Assembly: GCA_964410625.1 (NCBI GenBank)
Contig: CAYPHY010000012.1
Span: 1 to 64,000, forward strand
Length of the DNA: 64,000 nucleotides
Direction: 5' to 3'
Origin: CAYPHY01 sp964410625
GTDB taxonomy: Bacteria > Chloroflexota > Anaerolineae > Promineifilales > Promineifilaceae
The notes beneath the pieces were generated by a model, which worked only from the letters and a program-made list of their open reading frames with translations, was not told the DNA's origin and did no database searches. Below, piece by piece: positions 50,504-58,298 of this stretch. Within the stretch, counting starts at the first letter, position 1, and every line of letters starts with the position of its first letter. A program made the position numbers and the translations under genes.

Positions 50504-51606
50504 TCTGCTCCAGCATACAACGGCCGCAACCGCTCAAACCACTGTGGCGCACTAAGCACATCGGTCGAGTCCACAAATTGATCAACCCCGCCCAACGATG
50601 GGGGAAGGGCCAATACCTCCGCGCTGCTGATTGCGCCGCGAATGGCCTCGGCAAAGCGGTCGGCGTGGATGATGAGGAACGGCCGTTCATAAAAGCGCGA
50701 CACCCTGTCCGGCAGCGGGTCAGTGATGCCAAGCTGGTTGTGTTGTCCGGCGATGAACTCATAGGCGGCCGTCATCCCCTGTTCGCGCTCCGGCCAGCTC
50801 TGGGCGTTGAGGACGCGATGGAAGATGGGGGTCAGCGTTTCGGCGCAAGCGAGTTGTCGAAATGCGCTGCCGAGCCATTTGCTATAGGGGGCATATTGTC
50901 GTTCGATCAGGAAGCACAGGCGCATCAGGTCGCGCACCAGCCGCGCGGCAACAATCCGCGAGCCGAGTTCATCGCCGACTTGCCCACAACGGCCGACAAA
51001 CGCCTCCTCTTGCCCAATTCGCCCCCACTGGTTCGCCAGCAGATAGAGCCAGACATCGCGCGGGTAATAGCGCAGCCGGGCGCGGAGTGGTTCCACTTCG
51101 CCCAAACCATCGTGAAAGACGCGCCCGGCAGTGAGACTACGCAATATTTGCTGCGGGATGGTCAGCCACTCAATCACGCTCAACTCATGGGCATAGTCAG
51201 CCCGCAACAGGTCGTGGAAGAAAGGGGCAATCGGGATGAGTTGCACGCGGTGGTTGGGGAGTGTGCCATCCTCACCGGCCGCCACCGGGGGATCGGCGCG
51301 GACAACGGCCAAATCGGTGGGGATACCATCAATCGCTGCCGGAAGCTGCTGCCGTAATAGCTGCTCAAGCTGCCGGCCGTAGCTGGCGAACTCCGCATCG
51401 GACAGGAACAGCATCAGGCGCGGCCCCCAGCTATGGTCCATAGATTGGGGCGTGTCGAAGCCCAACACTTCCGAGCCGGAACCGAGCAGCGCGGCCGAAT
51501 AGCGCAACCGGGGAAAGTGGGCAGCCAGTAACGGCCGCACCGCTTCCTCAAACAATCGTTGGCTCAGGTCTAAGCCTTTGATGAAAGGATATTCAATGGT
51601 GGTCAT
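50500..51606 (-). CDS. DUF4037 (nucleotidyltransferase-like) protein
   Basis: A 368-aa protein of the DUF4037 family. The N-terminal segment AALLGSGSEVLGFDTPQSMD followed by HSWGPRLMLFLSD is the family's modified nucleotidyltransferase core. The C-terminal helical region (RDLMRLCFLIERQYAPYSKW) resembles the family's substrate domain. Biochemical role unknown. Cytoplasmic. It is downstream of the large membrane protein gene on the same strand, separated by about 185 bp with hairpins. Confidence 0.82.
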   Translation of the reverse strand: MTTIEYPFIKGLDLSQRLFEEAVRPLLAAHFPRLRYSAALLGSGSEVLGFDTPQSMDHSWGPRLMLFLSDAEFASYGRQLEQLLRQQLPAAIDGIPTDLAVVRADPPVAAGEDGTLPNHRVQLIPIAPFFHDLLRADYAHELSVIEWLTIPQQILRSLTAGRVFHDGLGEVEPLRARLRYYPRDVWLYLLANQWGRIGQEEAFVGRCGQVGDELGSRIVAARLVRDLMRLCFLIERQYAPYSKWLGSAFRQLACAETLTPIFHRVLNAQSWPEREQGMTAAYEFIAGQHNQLGITDPLPDRVSRFYERPFLIIHADRFAEAIRGAISSAEVLALPPSLGGVDQFVDSTDVLSAPQWFERLRPLYAGAD

Positions 51607-51792
51607 ATGGTAGGTCCAATAATGTGACGAAAAGAGCTGCTGGTTAAAACCAAGCAGCTAGAATGCGAACGCTGTAAAAGCGAGTTGTCACAAGATTAAT
51701 CATCCGACGAAGTCGCTTTGACTGGCGACCCGAACCCGCTTCAACGGGTTTCCTATATCAGACGCCGATTTCAATCGCTGTCTGTCAAGCCA
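51607..51792 (-). terminator. Intergenic hairpins downstream of the polytopic membrane protein gene
   Basis: Two dyads: AACCCG-(6 nt)-CGGGTT near 51735-51752 and AGCTGCTGGTT-AA-AACCAAGCAGCT (51635-51659, one bulge). Neither has a U tract on the minus strand, so termination is possible but not certain. Nothing else recognisable. Confidence 0.4.
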
Positions 51793-54554
51793 TTAATCTA
51801 CCCTCAAGATAAAAACCCCATTCCGCTGGTAGAGTAGCTCCAATTGCGGGTTGGCAACCAGCTCCGCCGGGTCGAAGAAGCCGCCCCGCGCCCCCACAAA
51901 GAGATGGGTCACGCCCTGCCCGCGCAGCCAGTCGGCCGCCTCCGCCGTTGACCAGTCCACTATCGCCGTTGCCCCCTCGTTAAAGTCGCCTACAAAGCGC
52001 AACAGCGTTGGATCATAGACGTAATCTACCGGCGGGGTGGTGGTCTGCACCCCCGTCAGCGGCGTCAGCCACGCGCCCCCATCGTGGCCCGTCCAGGTGT
52101 CGCCCAGCCATTGCCAGCTATTGACCGCCACCAGCGCATCCGGCGGCAGGTTCTCGGCCGCCCACGCCAACGCTGGCAGATCATCGGAGTAAGCCAAAAT
52201 GGTCGCCTCGTTGAGGATGCCGATCTGCTGGCGAATCCCATACAGCAGCAGTAAGCCAAACAGGACTCCCAACGCGATGCCTGCCCCTTGCCGCACCAAC
52301 AGCGGCAGCCACCGGCCGCGCCATCGTGATAGTTGTTCCGCCAACCACTTCCAGATATGCCCGGCGACCATCGCCAGGAAAAGCGACTGCGGCACAAAGA
52401 GTGTGATCACCATACTGTTGATGTTGATCAACGATGTTTCCGGCAACCCCAACCGCCGCCCGGCCAGCAAGACGAACAAAGTCGCCACCCAGGCGGCCAG
52501 CAGCAGGGGGAACGTCGCCCACCGCCTGCGGACCAGCGCCGCTATAAGCACGATAATAAGGAGTTCGGCCGTCGCGCCGATGAAATAACGCTCCCAGCCA
52601 ACGGTGATGTAGCCGGTGGGAAATTCATTGTAATTGGCGATGGAATGTTGCACCGCTTGTGCCGGAGTCGTCGTCCGCACCAGTTCAATCAGCCGCGGCA
52701 AGATGAGAATTAACCCCAGTCCGCCGGATAAGAGCAAGGGTAGCCAGCGACGACACACCAGGGCAAATAAGCCAACCAGCACGGCAAAGGGTAGATAGAA
52801 GAGGAAGACGCGAAAGTGGAGCAGAAATAGTCCCGCCGCCAATATCCCCACCAGCAGCCAGACCCGCTTTTGCCCGCGAATCAGCAACCAGGTGAGGGCG
52901 ATTAATACAGGCAGCAGCAACACGGCCGTCAACTGCGTCATGCGCCCCCAGGTGGCATAGTAGGCGGGAAAGAAGAGGGGCAGCGCCACCAGGAACGCCG
53001 CCAACAGGGCAGGCCCCCGGCGGCGCATCAGCAACCAGGTCGCGGCGTAGACCGTCAGGGGAGTTAACCCGTTGAGCAATTGCCCCAAGACCAACAGCAG
53101 GCGGGGCAACGGCCAGCCGGTCATCAGCGATAGGCTGGCGGCCAATGAGTGGAAGCCATAATGGTAGGCGAAACGGCCGACCGCCAAATANNNNNNNNNN
53201 NNNNNNNNNNNNNNNNNNNNNNNNNNNNNNNNNNNNNNNNNNNNNNNNNNNNNNNNNNNNNNNNNNNNNNNNNNNNNNNNNNNNNNNNNNTGGCGGCCAA
53301 TGAGTGGAAGCCATAATGGTAGGCGAAACGGCCGACCGCCAAATAGGGTTCATAACTCTGCGGCGTCTGCCCACTCTCAACCATCACGGCGGTGATCAGC
53401 CCATGGCGACTGCTATCTACCCAGGGAGGAAAGCTCAGATCGCGCACGGCCGCCAACCGCACGACCAATGCCAGGAGTAGCAGGAGGATAAGGGGGAGGT
53501 GCTCACGCAAAGACGCAAAGGGCGCAAAGTTTCTTTTCGTGTTATTCGTGCCATTCGTGTCAAAATGTTTAAGTCCTAACCAATACACCAATACACCACT
53601 ATACCCCAGCCCCACAACCAACCATAAACTCCACCCCACCCACCGGCCGCCCACCACCGTCCACCACTGCCAGAGCAACGGCCAGAGGGTGATGCCGAGG
53701 GCGAGTGATACACCAAGCCAGGCGGCCGCGTCCCATCGTGCCGGGCGGATGAGCAGCAAGAGAAGGAGGCCAGGAAGGGGCAGAAAGAAGAGGGCGACCA
53801 GCAACAGCCACCCTTCTTGCACGAGGGTAGCAGCCACGCTTGACAGCACATCAGACCACAACAGCCGGTAACGGGTGGTAAAGCGCAGCGTTTGCCCCCC
53901 ACCTTCCGCTAGCTCGCCGTTGACCAGCAGTTGCCCCTCCTGGTACACCGACGGCCGGTAGCCCCATAGTGATAACTGGCTTTCCGCGCTGCCCTGTACC
54001 TGGAGCATATAGGGGTGACCGGCGGAATGAGGCTGGGGCGGAAAGCGCAGGGTGATTACCTGGTTGTGGTCGGTATTCTGTGCCGCGACCGTTTGTTCCG
54101 CCACCACGCGCCCCTGCTCATCGCGCAGTTGCAACATCAGGCGGCCGTCCCCCTTTTCCTCCCCGTCGCCATAGACCACCGCCATTAGCTCCACTTCGGC
54201 CAGACCGTTGTGGCGGGGGATGAAAGTTTGTTCGGCCGTTGTTTCCCCCTCAATTGGTGGCAAGGCGACGTTCAAACGTCCCTGCGTCAGGTCTACCTCA
54301 ACCACCGGCCCGCAAACGGCCGCCCAGGGACAATCCCGCACCGCCACCACGCCAACGACAACAACCACGAGGACGACGGCCGCCAACAGAAAGGAGAGCC
54401 AGGGAAACGACAGCGGGCGGGTTATCGGCCGTGCTTGTTCCATCGCGTCTTGCGTGTCCAGTGTGTCTATCACATCCGGCGTATCCATTGCCTCCATGAC
54501 GGCCGATGATACAACAAAAAACCGATTGGCGGGCAATTGTTCACGGTTGATCAA
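51793..54554 (-). CDS. Large polytopic membrane protein (possible GT-C-type transferase), split by an assembly gap
   Basis: The two open frames on either side of the N gap are one gene. After removal of the gap and the duplicated 55 bp, they join in frame to 869 codons (868 aa). A cytoplasmic N-terminus and one helix (about 48-72) are followed by a beta-rich extracytoplasmic domain (about 75-215) and about ten further helices. The loop after the second group (FPPWVDSSRHGLI) has an Asp placed like the catalytic Asp of GT-C glycosyltransferases, which is an inference only. The C-terminal soluble part contains LAWAAENLPPDALVAVN. Residues about 316-350 are encoded by inserted repeats. Substrate unknown. 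Confidence 0.72.
53191..53290. other. 100-N scaffold gap flanked by an exact 55-bp duplication
   Basis: The 55 bases before the gap (53136-53190) are identical to the 55 bases after it (53291-53345). Collapsing them closes the gene in frame. Fifty-five is a standard k-mer length of de Bruijn assemblers, so this is an unmerged contig overlap, not missing DNA. Confidence 0.9.
53504..53606. repeat. Three repeat families inside a membrane-protein gene
   Basis: In order: ACGCAAAGACGCAAAGGGCG, the TTCGTGTTATTCGTGCCATT and CGTGTCAAAATG nonamer family with TTTAAGTCCT, and AATACACCAATACACC of the octamer family. On the minus strand they encode YWLGLKHFDTNGTNNTKRNF and FASLREH between two membrane helices. 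The hydrophilic Asn/Thr loop is unlike the rest of the protein. Confidence 0.8.
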
Positions 54555-54652
54555 ACAATTTGCCTGGCAATCGGCCGAACTACGTACAAATCTTAATGTT
54601 GTTTGTAAGGTGTTTTAACTATATTAAGAAATGACGGACTTCCCTCCTTGCA

Positions 54653-54711
54653 GTGGCGTCGCGACCACGAATTTGTCCCTCCTTCCTTCTCCCCCCTAAT
54701 CGCGACGCCAC
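54653..54711. repeat. Perfect 12-bp inverted repeat in intergenic DNA
   Basis: GTGGCGTCGCGA (54653-54664) and TCGCGACGCCAC (54700-54711) flank a pyrimidine-rich loop of 35 nt (CCCTCCTTCCTTCTCCCCCC). It lies upstream of the large membrane-protein gene. ATGATGCGGATAACACGCTG just beyond (about 54740-54770) belongs to the ATCTGCGTG-type repeats, and CAGT-type sequence fills 54806-54862. Confidence 0.6.
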
Positions 54712-54867
54712 CTTCTTTTCCCCTGAGAAGTGTTACGCAGATGATGCGGATAACACGCTGATTACGCGGATTTCTCAAATTTAGGCTTTATTTATAGAGC
54801 TTCGTGGGTAGCAGGTAGCAATCAGCAAGACTGCTTACTGCCCACTGACAACTCCCCACTATCCTTG

Positions 54868-54939
54868 TGGTGCTAGTTGGATTTGAACCAACGACCTAGG
54901 GCTTATGAGTCCCCCGCTCTACCACTGAGCTATAGCACC
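54868..54939 (-). tRNA. tRNA-Met (CAT anticodon)
   Basis: 72 nt on the minus strand. The acceptor stem GGTGCTA/TAGCACC is perfect, the D arm is GCTCAGTGGTAGAGC, the anticodon loop is CTCATAA (anticodon CAT), and the T arm is GTTGG-TTCAAAT-CCAAC. The discriminator is A and no CCA is encoded. The last base pair of the anticodon stem (A31-G39) is mismatched. A CAT anticodon could also be modified to read Ile AUA; elongator Met is the simplest reading. Confidence 0.9.
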
Positions 54940-55014
54940 ATACAGAGCGAAATTATACTGAATTTCACCCTTTTTGCCAACTGCGAATTGAAAAATCCAA
55001 GAACCTACAAGAGC

Positions 55015-55134
55015 CTATAATACAAGAAATCCCATCAGCGCGGCTACGCCCAGACCCAATAGAAAAACAATGAAGAACAGGACTGCTACAAGCATTCGGG
55101 TCTGTGGGTTCAGGTGCTTAAAATTGTGCAACAT
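55015..55134 (-). CDS. Small single-helix membrane protein
   Basis: A 39-aa protein, MLHNFKHLNPQTR followed by one long hydrophobic helix (MLVAVLFFIVFLLGLGVAAL) to the end. ATG 55134 is preceded by GGAGG at 8 nt. A longer version from TTG 55203 would add 23 residues, but the Shine-Dalgarno match supports the short form. Just downstream of the M50 protease gene on the same strand; it could be a substrate or accessory peptide. Confidence 0.5.
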   Translation of the reverse strand: MLHNFKHLNPQTRMLVAVLFFIVFLLGLGVAALMGFLVL

Positions 55135-55223
55135 CTTACTTGCCTCCAGATCAGGATCATCAAAGGCGGCCGATTGCGCCTCATCAACCTTTACGCGATG
55201 CAAGCGAAAAAGTCGTAATGCGC

Positions 55224-56351
55224 TTAGGGAAGCACCTGCATCAGCGGGATGGGAACAAAGACCAGGAAGAAGAGAATGAGGGTGAAGATAGCGATAGCCC
55301 GGCGAGTTGGATCAAGTGGGGTCACATCGTCGAGTGGCTGGGCGTAGTGTCGGCCGAGAACAAACAGCAACACAATCCAGATCAACCACGTGGAAGCCGG
55401 CGCACCCTGAAAGTAAGAGTAAAGCGAAATTGCTCCCAACGCGATGATCACTGGCCCAAAGAGCATTCGCACCCGCTTGCCAAACAGCACATAAGCGATA
55501 TGCCCGCCATCCAGTTGGCCGACGGGGATCAGGTTCAGTCCCGTTACCAACAACCCTACCCAACCAGCCCAGGCGACCTGGTTGAGGAATACATCCATAC
55601 CATCGGCCGGCAGCATCCGCCCAAAGACGAGGAACTTCGCCAGCGCATAGAGAATAGAGTTGCCTTCCAACAAGCCGCCGGGGATGGTCCGCCCCACTTC
55701 CGAGGTCGCCAGACCGTAGAGCAAAATGGGAATAGCAAAGACCAGACCGGCCAACGGCCCGGCCGCACCCACATCCAACAACGCCCGGCGGTTCTTGACC
55801 GGCGCTTTCAGGCGAATAAACGCGCCCATCGTGCCGATGATCGAGAGTGGCATGGGAATGAAATAAGGTAGACTAACCGGCACGTTGTGGTAGCGGGCGG
55901 CGAAGTAGTGACCCAATTCATGGGCGCCGAGGATCAACAAAATGCTGAGGCTAAACGGCCAGCCGCGCCAAAGCTGCCACACCTGCTCGGCCGACTCCGC
56001 CCCATAAGACGAACCAACAAACAAAGTCGAAAGCACCGTCAGCAGGAACAAAACGAGGTTCACCAGCCAGTTGCTGTCCGGAGGATTAAAGACGCCGGGC
56101 ATGGCGATCAACGCCGTGCGTCCCTCCTCCTGGCGCACCAGCGGGGTAAAGCCGTGCAGTTCAAAGCGGCGGCGTAGATCATCAAACAGATCGGCCGCGT
56201 CGCGCAAAAAACGGCCGCGAAACCGCACATACCCTTGTTGGGGCATGTCAAAGGTCGTATCGCTGACCGCAAACAGCCCGTCCAGCGATTGGCGCAACGC
56301 CTCGACCTGTTCCGGCAGAACAGGAGGGATAACCGGCAGATCGCGCATCAT
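55224..56351 (-). CDS. Site-2-type (M50) intramembrane metalloprotease
   Basis: A 375-aa polytopic protein. The zinc motif HExxH is in GAHELGHYFAARYHNVPVS, and the third ligand motif is LNLIPVGQLDGGHIAY (Asn-x2-Pro-x3-LDG). The N-terminal about 95 residues form a soluble domain before the first helix, common in Chloroflexota and cyanobacterial M50 members. It cuts membrane-spanning substrates such as anti-sigma factors. The start is one of two adjacent ATGs (56351 or 56348), immediately after the TAA of the upstream small gene, so translation is coupled. Confidence 0.9.
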   Translation of the reverse strand: MMRDLPVIPPVLPEQVEALRQSLDGLFAVSDTTFDMPQQGYVRFRGRFLRDAADLFDDLRRRFELHGFTPLVRQEEGRTALIAMPGVFNPPDSNWLVNLVLFLLTVLSTLFVGSSYGAESAEQVWQLWRGWPFSLSILLILGAHELGHYFAARYHNVPVSLPYFIPMPLSIIGTMGAFIRLKAPVKNRRALLDVGAAGPLAGLVFAIPILLYGLATSEVGRTIPGGLLEGNSILYALAKFLVFGRMLPADGMDVFLNQVAWAGWVGLLVTGLNLIPVGQLDGGHIAYVLFGKRVRMLFGPVIIALGAISLYSYFQGAPASTWLIWIVLLFVLGRHYAQPLDDVTPLDPTRRAIAIFTLILFFLVFVPIPLMQVLP

Positions 56352-56609
56352 TTATTCAGCTTGCTCTTGGGTAGCGGCCGTGTCGCTGTTGGCTGCTTCA
56401 ACGGCCGCTTCGTCCTTATCGCCCCAACTGACAATCCAGATACAAGCACCAGCGACGAGCGTGGTGATCACCACCAGCCAAAACCACTGGCTTGCTTCCA
56501 ACCCCACATCCCGCGCCTCAAAGACAAGGATGAGATTCATCCCCAACGCCAGGACGATCCAGGCAACGAGGTTTGGATGGCTTAAAACCCAATTTTTTAT
56601 TCCTTGCAT
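56352..56609 (-). CDS. Small two-helix membrane protein in operon with M50 protease
   Basis: An 85-aa protein with two membrane helices (LVAWIVLALGMNLILVFEA and FWLVVITTLVAGACIWIVSW) and an acidic, Ala/Glu-rich cytoplasmic tail. No family recognised. Its stop is directly adjacent to the protease start. It may assist or be processed by the protease. Confidence 0.65.
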   Translation of the reverse strand: MQGIKNWVLSHPNLVAWIVLALGMNLILVFEARDVGLEASQWFWLVVITTLVAGACIWIVSWGDKDEAAVEAANSDTAATQEQAE

Positions 56610-56721
56610 TATTCATCCAGCCTAATCATACAGATAGTGTTCTAACTATACTTTGCCCCTCGCGCTTTGCCCACCTAACTCTATGGTTCGATCCTCTTTT
56701 CTAAGGCGGCCGTTCGCAGCT

Positions 56722-57432
56722 TTACTCGTAAAACGCTGGCGCTTTTTTAAGTGTTTTCCACTGCTCCGTTTCATGACCGAAAATCACCAGCCCGATATGC
56801 TCCTGTTCGACCAGATCAAGCAGTTTAATCGTGCTGGCGCGGATCGCTTCGGCGTCCGGGTTGCTATCGTCGTCCTGCTCGTCACGGGTAAAGCCCTCGG
56901 CGAAGGGGACAGCGTCAACCGTTAATAAAACCACTCCCGTTTTGGGCAGCCGCACCAATACCGATTGATGTCCCGGCACATGCCCGCTGGTCTCAATCAG
57001 CTCCAGCCCTGGCAGCAGTTCCGTGTCCCCGTCCACTAGCCGAATGCGCTCCATTGGCTGGTCCCATTGGTCTCGAATAGCAGCATAACGTGGGTTGGTC
57101 GCCGCATCCAGATGATGCACACGCTGAACCACATATTGCGCCCTAGTGAATGCCGCGTGTCTTCCAGCATGGTCGAGATCATAATGCGTCGAAATGACTG
57201 TATCAATATCGTCAGGTTTTAAGCCAATACTCGCCAATTGCTCGATAACGTCCTGCCCATTCTCGAAATCCGACTCTTCTTCCGGGATGATCTCCGGTAA
57301 GCCGCTATCAATCAAAATATTCTTGCCATCACCCGTTTGCACCAAATAGCACACTATTGGAATCTCATAAAGCGGCATAGACCCAACTTCCATCAGATAT
57401 AAACGCTGCGGAGCATTTTGGTTCATAGTCAT
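56722..57432 (-). CDS. MBL-fold hydrolase, AHL-lactonase-like
   Basis: A 236-aa metallo-beta-lactamase-fold protein close to the N-acyl-homoserine lactonase group in layout (LIDSGLPE; metal motif STHYDLDHAG; SGHVPGHQSVLV; LTVDAVPF; VIFGHETEQW). The usual HxHxDH is HxDxDH here, so one metal ligand is Asp instead of His. Other ligands (second His, bridging Asp, final His) remain. It probably opens a lactone or hydrolyses an ester; quorum-quenching is possible but not shown. Cytoplasmic. A GAGG sits close to ATG 57432. Confidence 0.8.
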   Translation of the reverse strand: MTMNQNAPQRLYLMEVGSMPLYEIPIVCYLVQTGDGKNILIDSGLPEIIPEEESDFENGQDVIEQLASIGLKPDDIDTVISTHYDLDHAGRHAAFTRAQYVVQRVHHLDAATNPRYAAIRDQWDQPMERIRLVDGDTELLPGLELIETSGHVPGHQSVLVRLPKTGVVLLTVDAVPFAEGFTRDEQDDDSNPDAEAIRASTIKLLDLVEQEHIGLVIFGHETEQWKTLKKAPAFYE

Positions 57433-57439
57433 TTCCTCA

Positions 57440-57505
57440 GACGTTACGTTTTTAGCAACGAATTAACGCGAATTTTCGCAAATTATGGTCCAAAATTCGC
57501 AGTCG
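57440..57505. repeat. AACGCGAATTTTCGCAAATT repeat
   Basis: TTAGCAACGAATTAACGCGA, TTTTCGCAAATTATGG and AAAATTCGCAGTCGTTAGC form a loose dyad upstream of the MBL-fold gene. It is a further dispersed family; I see one copy in this window. Confidence 0.45.
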
Positions 57506-57574
57506 TTAGCTTAAATTCGATGCAAATACATAAGGTCCATTCCCTATAAAAAGATAGACCAACTGGACAGGTCG

Positions 57575-58159
57575 TTACTGCAAACGTGCCCACGCTTCGG
57601 CAAATTGTGCTTCGGTGTCGGCCATCAGGCCATCGGTGTTGATCACCACATCGGCGCGGACGATCTTGTCCGCCTGGGGGGATTGCGCCTTGATTCGCGC
57701 AGCGGCCGTCTCCTCATCCAGCCCCCGGCAAACTCGCAACCGCGCCATTTGCGTCTCTGGCGAACAGGTCGTCACCCAAATCTGGTCGCACATGTTGACC
57801 AATGGCCCCTCTAATAGCTTAATCGCCTCGACGATTGTCACGCTAGCCGAACTGGCCGCCACGCGACGGCCGATCTCCGCCCGTGTCTGCGGGTGCAGCA
57901 ATCCTTCTAGTTGACGCAACGCGGCCGGATCATTAAAGACAATCTGGCCCAGTGCCGCGCGGTCAATCCGGCCGTCAGCCAGCCGTACTTCTGGCCCGAA
58001 CGCCGCTTCCACCGCCTCCTGAATGGCCGCGTCCTCGTTAAGCAGTTCGCGCACTACCTTGTCAGCGTCAATCGTCAATGCCCCGCGTTCGGCCGCCAGC
58101 CGCATCACGGCCGACTTCCCCGTCGCGATATTCCCCGTCAGCCCAATGACCACTTTCAT
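57575..58159 (-). CDS. coaE: Dephospho-CoA kinase
   Basis: A 194-aa P-loop kinase catalysing the last step of coenzyme A synthesis (ATP-dependent phosphorylation of dephospho-CoA). Walker A is GLTGNIATGKSAV, DADKVVRELL holds the conserved Asp for substrate binding, and HPQTRAEI and WVTTCSPETQMARL are typical. Length fits the family. Cytoplasmic. The ATG lies about 14 bp from a small inverted-repeat element. Confidence 0.95.
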   Translation of the reverse strand: MKVVIGLTGNIATGKSAVMRLAAERGALTIDADKVVRELLNEDAAIQEAVEAAFGPEVRLADGRIDRAALGQIVFNDPAALRQLEGLLHPQTRAEIGRRVAASSASVTIVEAIKLLEGPLVNMCDQIWVTTCSPETQMARLRVCRGLDEETAAARIKAQSPQADKIVRADVVINTDGLMADTEAQFAEAWARLQ

Positions 58160-58172
58160 TTCAACTCATCAA

Positions 58173-58268
58173 GACTTACGCAGTGACAACATTTTTCGAC
58201 ACGAATGGCACGAATAACACGAAGTTCGCCCTCCATATTCGTGAAATTCGTGTCAAAATGCGTAAGTC
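58173..58268. mobile_element. MITE-like 96-bp element with 10-bp terminal inverted repeats
   Basis: GACTTACGCA (58173-58182) and TGCGTAAGTC (58259-58268) are perfect terminal inverted repeats. Inside are opposed TTCGTG nonamers (GACACGAATGGCACGAATAA and TTCGTGAAATTCGTGTCAAA), so the whole can fold on itself. Its right end (TCAAAATGCGTAAGTCCT) recurs as TCAAAATGTTTAAGTCCT at 53559-53576. No open frame, so it would need a transposase in trans. Confidence 0.6.
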
Positions 58269-58298
58269 CTACTCATAAAAATAGACAGTTGGCAATTG

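Noticed and set aside
53124..53345. A real tandem duplication inside the membrane-protein gene
   Set aside because: Exactly 55 bp on both sides of a 100-N spacer and in-frame closure on collapse point to an assembly overlap.
54593..54778. 61-codon minus-strand frame near the tRNA
   Set aside because: It runs through an inverted repeat and an ATCTGCGTG-type repeat and has no protein-like features.
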